A stretch of DNA of 59,706 bases from Gnetum montanum (Eukaryota; Streptophyta; Gnetopsida; Gnetales; Gnetaceae). The position numbers and the translations under genes are program-made. This document shows, in pieces, positions 10,951 to 22,671 of this stretch. Position 1 is the first letter of the stretch. Each line of letters starts with the position of its first letter. The notes under the pieces are model-generated. The model searched no databases and had not been told where the DNA came from. It worked only from the letters and a program-made list of their open reading frames with translations. The DNA lies in assembly GCA_015680685.1 (NCBI GenBank), contig MNCI01030702.1:164180-223885 (forward strand), in the 5' to 3' direction.

Positions 10951-13100
10951 TAGAAGCTAAAACAAGAACAAAGCTAACCTAATAAAAAAAAAGACAAATA
11001 AAAACAAACATATATGAGTACAAAAAATCATAACTTGTCTTCATATTTCATGCCTCACTTAGGAATTTTTTTCTAAATTAGTGTATAGTAAAAAATAGTA
11101 GTAAATCTAATTTTACAATGTCTTCAGATTTTCATCATGATTGAATAGTAGAGTTTGTCTTCTATTTTCATCCTACAAGATATAAACTAAGTTATAGAAT
11201 AGCTAGAATATTTCATCATATCCCACTTTATCAAGGTTGGCTATAATCTAAAATTTCTTTATAGTTTTAGCCTTCTTCATTTGTTCTACCCTATCTTTTT
11301 TATTGTTTATAGGGAAAGATAAAGAGTTTTGATAGGGAGAGTAATGATGGCTAACAAATCATGGGAAGACAAGGGACACTAACCAATAGAGGAAGAAACT
11401 TATTACAAGAACCTAGTCTTTTCAAATCAATAAGATTCAAAAGAAGCAATCTAAGCTTGTTGGTTTTGATGAGTTGCTAAAGTGCTAGAATAATTCATAT
11501 CTGCTTAATCATCTCATTCTTATACCAAAGTTAAAATAATTCTTCAATAGGTTGTTGTGCCTCATAAACATTTTTTCCTTTGTATCTTTATATAGGAGGA
11601 TTTGAATCATAATCATGATTAGAGTGAATTTATCAAGATTACCTTCTTTGTTAGGGTGAGATTTCATTTTGACTTCATTAGTCACGATTATGATGCAACT
11701 GCCTTAAGCCAAATGGTATGTCTTGAGGAGCTAGTATCTCACGATACTTTAACATATTAAAACTATTATTCTAAATATTTTTCATAACCTCTTCAAATGA
11801 TAAAACATTTTCATAGAGATAATCATCTTCATTGTCCTTGTTATAAATTCCTAAAATAATGGAAACACCATTGTGTTGTAGATGAGATGAGCTAGAAGTA
11901 CAATAGGATGCTTGGAAGGCAAAGTGGGAGATCTATGGAAGGTAGTTGTGTTATTCTACCATAAGGAGTGTGAGGGAGGAAGTAAAATAGAATTTTGAAG
12001 AGGTTACAAATAAAGGTGGAAGGAGAAAATAAAGATCAAAAGTCAACAAAGAGATGGAGGGAGAGAGAACAATCATGGGAAGCAAATGTAGGAAGAGGAA
12101 GAAGAAAGAGAGGGGGATCGAGGAGCAAAGCCATTACAAATAAGAAAAGAGATAGGTAGATAAGAAGGGTAGAAATAGAGAGAATAAAAGGGATTCTAGA
12201 ACTTCTAGGGAAAAATTAAGGTTTTAAGGGAAGTATAAACAAAGGGGGTGAAATGGAAAAAGGACTTAAGGAAGCCTAATTGTTTCATAGTGAAGTGGTA
12301 ATCAAAGGTACTACCATGAAATTGGTGGAAGGCAATGGGCCCAAGAGGGATTAAATAATAGATGGTTGGGTAAAGGCATTTAGAAAGAAGATAAGAAAGA
12401 CTAAAGAGAAAGCTAAATTGAAAAAAATTATGGTACCATGTAAAAAAAAAAAGGATTTGGAATAGTATTAGGAGATAATAACTCATCCATTAAAGGAGCA
12501 AGGGGTAACAAAGCAAAATTAAGGTATCTAAAGGATGAAACATGTATGCAAGATAGAGTTTAAGACATCATACTTGAAACATGGACTTTGCTTTTTTGGC
12601 CTTTTACTTTGCTAAGAAGGAATAGAAAAAGTCATCAATCACAATCTAGTAGGTCAATACTAATGCTTAAGAAGAGGGATATGTTCCAAAGTGCATGTTA
12701 ATGGGCAGCATGCCTACATGCATTGCCAAGGAACATGGCCATCAACATTCTACTTATGGTGTATCACATGGTAAGAACCAAACTATAGTTCTTACAATCA
12801 ACCTTTGGCTCATGTTTTTTAAGAAAATAATCAAAAAGGTTAATGGAAAAGTCCTTCTTCAATGCCCACAAGGAGAAAAATTGCTAGCCTAAATTTTGAA
12901 CATTGTCTTTCTTATAGGCACTTTTTCAACTCACCAGTAACTAAGATAAGTGTATCTTTAACACTGCTACATTTATTTGGACCATCAAAGTGGCCCAAAA
13001 ATTATCATCATTAGTCATGTTTTGAGCTATCATAGGCCACTAAAAGACATTTCAAGTCATGATCTGGCATACGTGCATTATTTTTAGTGACTTTTAGCAA
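10950..13100. other. Unassigned AT-rich DNA with a purine-rich stretch
   Basis: No gene or named repeat is supported. 11880-12240 is strongly purine-rich (gaggaagaagaaagagagggggat-like). The only longer frame there (minus, 12486-12205) is Phe/Leu/Ser-rich, the translation of that compositional bias. 12560-13100 shows no coding pattern. This may be older transposon debris. Confidence 0.4.
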
Positions 13101-13113
13101 AATTGGGAACATG

Positions 13114-13640
13114 AAAATTCTAAGTATCACCCCGGTGATGTGATGCCATGTGATGTAGCATTAATGTTGCCTACCTTAGATAAATTTTTAGCATGAATTT
13201 CAAACTTGTGTCTTGGCTCAAGATTTGCCTTTATCAAACCTTCGATGATTACTCTACATCAATCTTAACACAAAAGGTATCAATTTTGGTAGTTTTGATA
13301 AGCTTTGATACATATCAGATAAAACATTTTTCTAAGTTTGGCTAGGTGATGCAATGCAACACAAGTGTCAACATTACTTGCCTTAGATAAATATTCAACA
13401 TGTATCCCAAACTTGTCTTTTAGCCCTAGATTTACTCTCATTGAGCATTCAGTGACCAGCTTACATCAATCCCAAGGTGACAAACATCTGGTCAATTTTG
13501 GCAAGATTTAGAAGACATGAGATAAGAAATTTTTCTAAGTGTGGACTAGGTAATGCTAAGACTAGTGTAAGCATCGGTTGCCTTAGTCAAATCTACATCA
13601 ATGTCGTCAATCTACACTTCAACTTCTACTCAAAATGGAC
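13114..13640. repeat. Degenerate tandem repeat, period about 203-212 bp
   Basis: The landmark 'ttctaag..t..ggtgatg' recurs at 13120, 13332 and 13535. Each time it is followed by 'tgccttagataaat', 'cccaaacttgtctt..gccc..gattt', 'tacatcaatc' and 'caattttggtag'. The third copy is partial, and there is a hint of a further partial copy before 13114. The copies are well diverged. No coding content. Confidence 0.65.
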
Positions 13641-14596
13641 TCTAGTTAACTACACTTGACTTTAGGGTCAAATTTAGAAATCTTAACTCTATAAACACCA
13701 ACTTACAACACCAATTCAAGGCTAATTTCTTGAGATCTAAGAGCATCTTTTGAATATCAAGAGATCTAGAGCATGAGTACTTGTATTCACTACATCACCT
13801 GCACATTCCTTGGTTGCTCCAACATCCTTAAAAATTTGTGAGCTTTTTCCTAGTTCCTAAGTTACTAGTAGCACACATGAACTCACTAACACTAGCGTTA
13901 GCATCACTTGTCCCCCGTGTTAGCCATTTTTGATAGTGCCAATTTCACATGTAGGATAGTTCACAAAAATAACTTCATTTTAGCCATAAATCAACTTCAA
14001 TTAGTATTGAAGGCTTCTCCATGCATAGTTATGACCACTAGAGGTTAAAATTCAACATTAAAACCATTAATTTACTCATAAACTAAGTTTATAGTACTAG
14101 TTCCATTTTACAATATGTATTCTCTTATGACTATAGCACTTCAGCCTCCCTAGAGGCAAACTCTTTTCATGTACTTAATCAAGAATTTTTTTTCTCCATG
14201 AAAGGAACATAAGTTCTTTTTCATACATTGAGTTTCTTATTTTCTTATTAGTTTTATGTTTTTTTAAAAAAATTTAAGTTCATTACTTAGAATTTATTTT
14301 ACATCACTTGTATTGCCTTGGTTTTTTTAAACATTAATTTTACCATCACTCAATCATTACCTTATCAATTTAGTGTTGGATGGTAGGATAATTCTATATT
14401 CAATTAAAGGTACATATCCCTTCATTTAATAATCATTAATATATTAAGGGTTACATCATTCCAAAAACCATTTATAGCCATCAATTAGATACTTAACATC
14501 TATTTTGTGAAGGTGTTCTTATAGGATTTTGAAGGAACAATTCTGTAAGAACAATGTTGATCTAAGTGAAGAATCTCCATCAAATTTTAAGTCATT
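13640..14596. other. Unassigned DNA left of element C
   Basis: AT-rich sequence without a convincing ORF or repeat. Its last five bases (tcatt, 14592-14596) are the target-site duplication of element C, so before that insertion it was continuous with the LINE-bearing DNA at 28685. Confidence 0.5.
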
Positions 14597-16284
14597 TGAT
14601 GAGCAATGAGGTACCCCTACGCCCAACCATATGAATCATGAAGTGTTCACATGTGATCCAGTTAAATTCTGTAGACTTTATCATTTCTAGTGCACTAGCT
14701 CTTTAGAAAGTGAATCTAGCCTTAAGGTCAATCGTTGTCTTCCCAATTACACTTGTGATGTTCGTTGGTATGGTTAAGTGTAACTGAGGCATTCGATTTT
14801 TATCATTTTTTTATGTTTTATAGTTGGGTTCTTGAAATGTAGATAAAAAGTGATGGGACACGATATCGCATGGGCTACGATATCACGTCTTCCCCTGCGA
14901 TATCATGTATGGGATATCACAGTCCGCCGCAATGTCTATAAAGAAGAAGTGGCTCTCCCTTGTTCATCATTAGGAGTTAGATTGTAGTGAAGCTTTGGCA
15001 GTTTGATCCCTCTAGAGATAGATTATTTTTCCCGTGTCTACCTGCAGTGTGGTGAATGTAATTGTATGACATCCTTTATTCGAGTGTGACGTACTTGGAC
15101 ACACACATGACCAGCAATAAAGATCGAGATTACTTCATCATTGCAGAATTTACTTAATTAGTTTCTCTTACCCTTATCTCCTAGTAATGCGGAATGATTA
15201 CGACTTGATTACGAGCATTTAAGTGTGACTACTTGGTAACCTAGTGGCGTACCTAGGATCTGCGCTTGGTAATCCCAGTGGTAGTCATGCACAAAGTCCA
15301 AGATGTGTACGGATGATCAAGGAATGGCTGCTCATCGCGCTTAGGCTAGATTAGATTCTCTTACCCTTTCCCTCCTAGCTTAGCTTAGTTAATATTATTT
15401 TCCACTGCCTTCAGGAGTAGCATCAGGTTAGAACACATCATACACCTCACTCTAGACTAAACCATACGTGACAATATAATACTAGTCTAGGTGGGAAGAT
15501 AGCGAACTGTGACCTAAGGATAACTGTCTAGGTGCCACAACTAGTCCGTCTGCGGAGTTCAACCGGATTGCGCATGAGAACGCTCGTATTCGTATGGTTG
15601 AGTGTAGGGGCACCTCGCCACTAATCAAAAATAAATTTGATTAACTAATCTAAATTAACTAATTATTTAACTAATCCTAACATAAGTATCCATTTCCACT
15701 TTTTGTACACATTTTGAACCCATGTATTTGCTATTGGGTGTACCAAGTAATAACACTACTAGGATTACCAAGTGAATATGTGTTACACTCAAAGCTGTCG
15801 TACTTATGTGTGTAATCTATCTTGCTTAATTGTCTCATTAACATAATAATTGGGAAATATTTAATAATTAATTAAAAAATTTTAATAATTAATTGGAGAT
15901 TGTAAATGCATAAATAAAGTAGGTAATCTATCCAAGGTGCTTCAAGGTTTATCATAAAGCTTGTCTTTATTGTCGCACACACTATCATGCTCAGGTCTAA
16001 TAATGCTTGAATAAAGATTTGTACACTTAATGACTCCTGCTGTGGGCACTCAAAGGAAAAATTCTAACTTTCAAATGGAAAAAATGTAAGAGCTCCATTG
16101 TAATTACAATCTACTATTACCATAAATGCAGCTACAAACACGTAGTTATAGTCAAAAATCAAGAAAATTGGCACTACGTCGATGGGGCCTTGTTGATGCA
16201 TGGTAAGATGCATCAACTAGGCCTTGTCAATGAGGTCTAATCGAAGAGGCCTCGTTGACATAGCTAACTTAATGTTAGTCATCA
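14597..16284 (-). mobile_element. 3' LTR of element C (interrupted)
   Basis: It aligns with the 5' LTR at 27730-28679 across its whole length once the nested insertion (14851-15627 plus a 5-bp duplication) is removed, leaving about 906 bp. The left edge is tgatgagcaa and the right edge ttagtcatca. The U3 end (16160-16275) has repeated ggcct(t/c)gttgatg-type motifs. Confidence 0.9.
14851..15627 (+). mobile_element. Nested solo LTR (family 1, same as A and F)
   Basis: 777 bp from tgatgggaca to ccactaatca on the plus strand, with no internal region. Flanking 5-mers are aaaag (14846-14850) and aaaat (15628-15632). The intact allele of the host LTR at 27971-27990 shows the unoccupied site (gtagataaaaag then gagtttgattaac). 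TATA CTATAAAG is at 14936, 85 bp from the LTR start, and four GATATC palindromes lie before it. The 3' part is the reverse complement of the LTR ends at 489 and 58471. It arose by LTR-LTR recombination after insertion. Confidence 0.92.
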
Positions 16285-16298
16285 TATCCCCATGACTA
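16285..16298 (-). other. Terminal polypurine tract of element C
   Basis: The minus strand reads TAGTCATGGGGATA directly before the 3' LTR (TGATGAC...). This is the expected plus-strand primer position. Confidence 0.75.
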
Positions 16299-16499
16299 AA
16301 TGAAAACTCATCCTCAAGTTTTGTTTCAAAATTGGGAAGGTATGGAATTATTGATTGACTTTTCTTCACACAAAATAAATAAACTGACTTGACAAAAAAT
16401 GGAGTGTATGGAACAATACAGTATAAAAAATGAAGGTGTTTAGGACACAAAATTGAACACCATGATTCAACTCTTCAAAATTCGACAACATGTTCCTTG

Positions 16500-19325
16500 A
16501 TGGTATAGAGCTTGTTAGAGAAGATCAAACAGTCCAAGGTGGTGGTGGTTCCTAATGCTCCAAGGGACCCTCATCAGCTTCACACACTAGCAGTTATTGA
16601 GGTGGCTGTGATTGTCTTGTTGCTACTATGACCTTACATAGGAAGTGAAAATCATCCAACAATGCTTTCATTTTCTCCTACTTACTCCTAGGATCATGCA
16701 CCATCCACGTAGCTTCCCTAATGTGGGTTAGAACAGGCACATCCCAAGGACACAGGATTGCTGGAAACAACTCATTGGCATTAACAAACCAAGCAACAAA
16801 ATATTTGCATTCAATGTCAAATGCTCTCACTATGTTCTTCAATTCCTGATAGTCATTTATTCATCTAGCTAGGTTCTCAACGATAAATCATTGATCTCCA
16901 AATTGTCCTCTAAGGACTTTGAGTTTAGCATTAGCAGTCTCAAGCTTTTGCTTAGTGTCCTTGTGGTGTTTGAACTCAAACTCACATAGTAGATACAAGC
17001 TAGCCACTTGTTTTTCTAACTCTTATCACGGTCTTCTGATAGTCAGCATTTCCAGGTTTGCATAACAAAGATTGGTCAACTTCATGTACTCTATCATCTC
17101 TTTGATTTGCAACTACTTCAAACAGATCTCTACTTTGTTGTGGGTGTCAATCCCATCAAGGATGGGTTGCCACATCTCTCTTCCTTGTTGGAGTTGTTGG
17201 AGGGCTTCATTCAATTTCACCTTTGCCATCTAGATTTTTTTTCATTCACCTATTTTTGCAAATCAACCTAGTCCCTGTAGTGATTTTTCACTTTCTTAAT
17301 TTTGAGTGCTTTATTCTTCTAGGTGGTGATCTCGATGGCTGATTTCTAGCATGAAGTTCATATGTCCTCCATTGATAGATTACAATTCTCTGTGGCCAAT
17401 TTCCTCAGTTCTGTGTTTACCCTGGCAAGTTACTCCTACTATTGATGAATGAATTCTTGCATTTAATCTTTCTGCCCATCAACATTTCACAGGTGATGAT
17501 TCTATGTAGTTAATGATTCATTCTCTTAGCACATTTGATTCAAGTCCTTTTTGATTGAGTATGCTTTAGCTTCAGCTATGGACTATTTAAAGATGGCCAT
17601 CACTGCCTCCTCCTCAACCTTCTGAAATTATTCTTGAAGCTGTTTGATAGCTTCATCTCTTATCACTGCTAGGCTGAGGATTGTTTGTTCTGCAAGTTGG
17701 GCATGAAGTTCGGCAACCTCCATGGTCAAGCATTGATTTTGCTCTTAGGCCATTTCTAGTTGCACCTCCAAAATAATGCATTTTCCCCTTGCATTCAGCA
17801 GCTTCGACTAAGTTGTAGTCATGTTCTCTAGAAGATCAAAGATGTTTGGAGTTGGTTGAGTTACATCTAACTTCTTGCTGATCGCTCTTGTGGACATTTG
17901 CACATCTTGGAGTGTAGATACATCTAGTATAGACACTACATGTGCATTCAGTGCTTCAACTACATAGTTAGCTACCACTTCTACCACTGTCTCCTGCCCA
18001 TGGTGCTGCATCAACAAGATAGTTGTCTCTTCACCTTCCTCCAACTTCACTAAGAAAGTGATGGCATTCCCAGAGATTTTAGGGAATAAATGGTGTGTTG
18101 TTGGTGAAACTATCACCTCTCGAGCATTGGGATCCAACCTTGAAGGCAACTGCATTCTTTGGATAGAGAAAATAAAACCACCCCTCTCCATCTAGCTAAC
18201 TATTTGGGCCACCTCATTAAGGTGACTCATTTCTAGTCAATACACAGATGGATCTACCCCACTTGTTCCTACTTGTTGCTCTTGTTCACTCAAGAGCTAT
18301 TCTTAGATTTTCCACAGTCATTCAATGGTGGTGCAAGCCTCTACTGTTGTTTCCTAAGTGGGTGGTAGTGGCAACAGCTCCTCTTCTTGGGTTGTTGCTA
18401 AAGTTTTATCCTTCATGATTTCTACCCATGAGGCCATGGGAACATGCCTAAGAGTATCATTAGGGTAGCAAACAATGCTTGCCCTTTTGCAAAGTTTTAT
18501 AATGAGGCATGGAAAGGGCAAGGTTTTCCTTCCACATTCATTTTCTTTGAAACGTTTTTCAATCTCCAAGTATAACATTTGTGGAAGGTTAATAGGGAAC
18601 TTCCTACCTAGAGTGGTGCATGCTCGAGTGGAGAAAGTAGTCATCTTGCTTGGCCTTACCATTGGATTAAGGTGATAGGCCACAATCCTTAAATAAATCT
18701 ACTCCATTGGTGTGAGCATGCCATACTCCTTATGGTTGACCTTGTAGCATCACTCGGTCCACTCTCTTTTGGCCTCAGGATTACCTTTTGTAGACAATTT
18801 AGCTAGCTATGTTTCTGTATCAGGAAAATTAAGTGCCTATGCAATGGCTTCTACAAAGTAGGAGACTTGACTTCCTTGATCTTGAAAATGGACCTTAGCC
18901 TTTGGCTATTCTAGAAAAGATAAGTCTCGCCCATGTACCATTCCTCACTAGATGTGATGAATGGCCACATAGGAGAGGTCTACAGCTGTGTCTTGACATC
19001 CTCTAGGGCTTTGTCCAAAAATGGCCTAAAGTTGATCTCTTGAAGGATCAATCTTTGAATGTCTTACGACCGAATGATGTCTAGATAGGCTTGAGTTAAC
19101 ATGACCTCAAGCCTTGGTGCAGGTCCAGGCACTTCTCCTCTTTGTGATTATTTGGTTGGCACTTCTTCCTCTGGAATCTGTTGGATAGACTCCACTTTGG
19201 GCTCCTCTCAAAGAGGTACCATTGCATGGGTCACCTCTGGTAGTTCTTTCCCTTATTCTTACTGGTCATTTCTCTCATGGTTGTGAGGGTTCTCCTTCCT
19301 ACAAACATTTTTGTTTGGGTGCCAT
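16500..19325 (-). pseudogene. Extra ORF of element C between pol and the 3' LTR
   Basis: From ATG at 19325 (MAPKQKC...) leftward, long open runs alternate with stops. 18683-18354 contains NPMVRPSKMTTFSTR and KTLPFPCLIIKLCKRAS, then EEELLPLPPT. 18191-17808 contains ITFLVKLEEGEETTILLMQH. From about 17790 in another frame there is a Glu/Gln/Leu-rich coiled-coil stretch (VAELHAQLAEQ, IRDEAIKQLQE, QKVEEEAVMAI, LNQMC.ENESL). The FPxLIxxLCxxA wording resembles the 'putative plant transposon protein' domain found in ORFs of this position in plant gypsy elements (from memory, not searched). No membrane segment or signal peptide is apparent, so an envelope role is not supported. Function unknown. Confidence 0.55.
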
Positions 19326-19339
19326 CTATAATCATAATA

Positions 19340-21440
19340 AGACCATGGATTAGCAATCATTGTGTAACCTTAAAAAAATTGGGATACCTTAACTCTTGAG
19401 GATAGTTACACTTGGCTAAGTTGTGATTATGACTAGTTTAATTAATTCAATTATCATTTATTTTCTATGTTATTATGAATAATTCATCTTAGAGGTTGTT
19501 GGAAGGGTGAACTTGAGAAAAAGTTGATATTTATATATGGTTAAGGTTATTAACCCTTTGGGGGAGTTAGGAAATTTTCCAAAAAAATTTTAATGATTTC
19601 TCATTGGAAACCTTAAGGTTTGTGACCCCCACAATAAAGATCTTACCTCTAATAAGTGCAGGATTGAAAAATGGAGTGATTTGGACAAACAATTGGGAAG
19701 TTATGAGCTCTAGAAGGTTTTGGGCTCTAAAAAATTACAAAACTTCCTTGTGTGTTATGAGCAATTTGCAAGAAATTCCAAAGTTTCTAGTGATATATAT
19801 AGGATCTAAGCACTACGTCGACAAGGCCTCATTGATGTGGTCGGTTGCATCATAAAGGCCTCATCGATGATGTCAATGACCATCGTTGACTTGGTCAAAA
19901 TTTTAAAATATAAGGAATTTTTGGATGAAATTGGAATCAAATGGAAGCTCATAAGACTAAGAATAGTATGAAAACATGAGAAGAGGGTGTTGAAGCTTAT
20001 AAATTTGAAAAAATGGAGAAAATTTGATTTAGTGGATGAATGAAATGAAAGATTAAGGAGTACGAAGCAATTGTAAAATATAGGATTGTAGCAATGTCAA
20101 AGGTAAGGAACCTTAACTAATCAAGCCAAAAGCTATATAAGTGGGTCCTCCTCATAGTAGGCTCATGCCCTTTTTGCCCTTGCATAACCTCAACTGAAGA
20201 GTCCATAGGCCCCATAGTTAGTTAATGGTCATGAATAGTTAAAGACCAACCTGAAAGAATCCATTGAAGAAACCTAACACATTAGACCAAGACATGGAAC
20301 ATAACATAGAACACAATCGTGAGGTGAGTTATGATAGCATGGATGGATGATAGAGAAGGTGAATGGAGTTCCAAGTTGAGGTCATAAGAAGTTCCTTGTG
20401 GAATTTGTGGTTAAAATGACTTGAGAAGTTCCATCCTCAGTCTAGACCAAAACCATTTGCTTTCAGTGAATTGCATCACCACTCTAAGACTGATCCATCC
20501 ACAGAAGACACAAGAGTGCTTCCACAAAACCACCACCATTCCACAAAGAGAAAAAAGAAGAAATAGGAAGTAAGAGAGAGGGCCTTAGTTAGAGAGGACC
20601 TTCAGGCATAGGTGCATGTTGTTCAAGTCCCATAACCAGTGTTTGTAGCCCTTTTATTTGTCCAAGGGATGTGCTTTGAATTCTTATTATTATTTTTGAA
20701 ATGGGAACTACACCATGTGAGTACTTATTCATGTCGAAGGGGGGTGGGATGCTTTGAATTCCCATCATTTTTGTTTTTTTGTTTTTGAATGGGAACCACA
20801 CCATGCAACAACATTATTTGACTTCCTATTAATGGTTAGTGTGGAATAGCAATAAGTCCGTGAAAAACACACAAGCATTCAAGTAAGTAGAAGAGTACAA
20901 AGAGTATCAAGTCCCCTTGAAGTCACACCCTTTACAAACCTTTGAATCCTTTCTAATTTCAGAACTACCAAGGTCACTGATGGATTAAAAGTTTTTGTTA
21001 TGAAAAGGGAACCTCAAATTCCCAGAATAAGGAAAACCATAGAGTTCATTGGATGGGTGGATGACGTGGTCTCACTGCCTATTCCATGAAAAATAAACCA
21101 TGTCAAAGTCATCAGATATTAGAATTCAAAAATAGAAACCAAACATCCATAATCACACATTAAGCAAAAACCATCATTAGTAAACAACAATAGTGGCATT
21201 GTGTCCTACGACAATAAAGCAAATTTATTAGTAAAAAATGAGAAAATATCACACTTAAACAAAAGAAAGCATCATAAAGTAAAATATATCAGAAAGTGTA
21301 AAATAATTAAGAAATTTTAAAGGTACTAAAGATGGTGTAAAATTACAAAAATTTGAAAATAAAAAATTTCTAAAATCAAAAAGATGAAAAACAAAAAGGT
21401 AGAAAAAGCTAAGAGGCCATGGGGATGGTCAACACAGATG
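19340..21440 (-). other. Non-coding block between pol and the extra ORF of element C
   Basis: No ORF of note. Homologous in order to 1290-3096 (B), 36690-38800 (D) and 48455-50160 (E, plus strand). At 19805-19890 it carries cgacaaggcctcattgatg-type motifs also found in this element's own U3. Such a conserved long untranslated region is typical of large plant gypsy elements, but its role is unknown. Confidence 0.55.
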
Positions 21441-21444
21441 GCAT

Positions 21445-21460
21445 CTCTCCCATGACTGAG
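21445..21460 (-). other. Internal purine tract of element C (PPT-like)
   Basis: The minus strand reads CTCAGTCATGGGAGAG, a close relative of the terminal tract at 16285 and of the internal tracts in B, D and E. It lies just after the integrase region. Confidence 0.55.
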
Positions 21461-21649
21461 TTAGAGGGAGGAGATTCGAAAAATAGAACATGGTTGTCCA
21501 TTTGTTGAGGCAGTATTTACACTAGTCCATCTTGGTTCTAGGAGAGGCTTCTCTTGTTAGATATTGACCAATTGCTTTTTATTTGGATTGTTAGGTTTGT
21601 AGATTATCATAGCCCCATTTCCCATAATGTTTGAAATTTTATCTTTTGG

Positions 21650-22570
21650 AGTACATGTGTAGGGTTCTAGTAGAGAACTTTATCTCCTGATTGAAGTTTT
21701 ACTTTCTTGATTCTAAGGTCATGATGTTTCTTGCTGAATGTCTTGTTCACCTCATTCAAGGATAGGGCCACTAAGCGATTTTCTTCTAGCACATTCAAAT
21801 TTATCAATCTTTCATTTTGTGCTAGACTTAGGTCAAGGTTTAGATCATAGGCCATTGAGAGTGTATAGAGCTTGGATTGAATCAAGAGTGTTGGAAGTTT
21901 CCCGTACCCTAACTTGTAGGGAGAATAGCCAATAGGAATTTTTCAAGTTGAATGATAAGCCTAGAGAGCATTGTTAAGTTTTGTACTCTAGTCATTCCTA
22001 TATTTACTAATGGTTCACATTAGTATTTTTGTAATCTTTTGATTGGTTACCTCTACTTGACCATTGGCTTGGGGGTGGTAAGGTGTTGTTAATTTATGTT
22101 CTACCCCCAAGCATTGCATTAATTTTCTAAATGTAGCGGTTGTGAAATGAGTTCCATTATCAGAAATTAGTGAATGTGGCACCCCAAACCTATTCATGAT
22201 ATTTTATTATATAAATTTGTTAGCAGTGGATGATGTACAATTAGTAACAGTTGCTACTTTTGCCCATTCTATGTAGTAGTCAATTGCTACTATAATATAT
22301 GTCTTCCCATTAGACATGGGTGTGATGGGATCCATGAAGTCAATGCCTCATATGTCAAAAGGTTCCAGTAGTTTAATCCACTGTTGAGGACCTTCCATGG
22401 AAGTGATCATCCCCTTGTAACGTTGAAAATGTTCACAAGATTTGAAGAATTGGTGGGCATCCCTAAAGATTGTAGGCCAGTAGTATCATGCCATTAGGAT
22501 TTTTATGGCCATGCATCTCCTTGCATAGTGGCCTTTGCAAGGCCCTTTGTGAGCATCCTGGAGAATGTGT
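21650..22570 (-). pseudogene. Integrase of element C
   Basis: The zinc-binding start is weak (DAHQFFKSCEHFQRYKG). The catalytic core then reads GPQQWIKLLEPFDI, GIDFMDPITPMSNGK, DYYIEWAKVA, RFGVPHSLISDNGTHFTTAT and LTTPYHPQANGQVEVTNQKI. The D, D and E catalytic residues are all present. The C-terminal part (21885-21667) ends KKVKLQSGDKVLY. A few stops interrupt it (for example before GIDF and in the AN-KF linker), so it is not translatable as one protein, but it is the best-preserved integrase here. It acts in inserting the element cDNA into chromosomes. Confidence 0.85.
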
Positions 22571-22671
22571 TGTTGATCTTTGTTAGGGACACACCAACAA
22601 ATTAGGCCATTGACACATACCTTGTAAAGGTGTCCGTTGATTTCCATGAAGTATTTGACCCGATGAAGAAA

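Noticed and set aside
12205-12486. 93-codon minus-strand frame rich in Phe, Leu and Ser
   Set aside because: It is the complement of a purine-rich tract. Hydrophobic composition follows from base bias, and no domain is present.
16500-19325. Envelope-protein interpretation of the extra ORF in element C
   Set aside because: No signal peptide or transmembrane helix can be seen; the C-terminal part is a coiled coil. Only the position is env-like.
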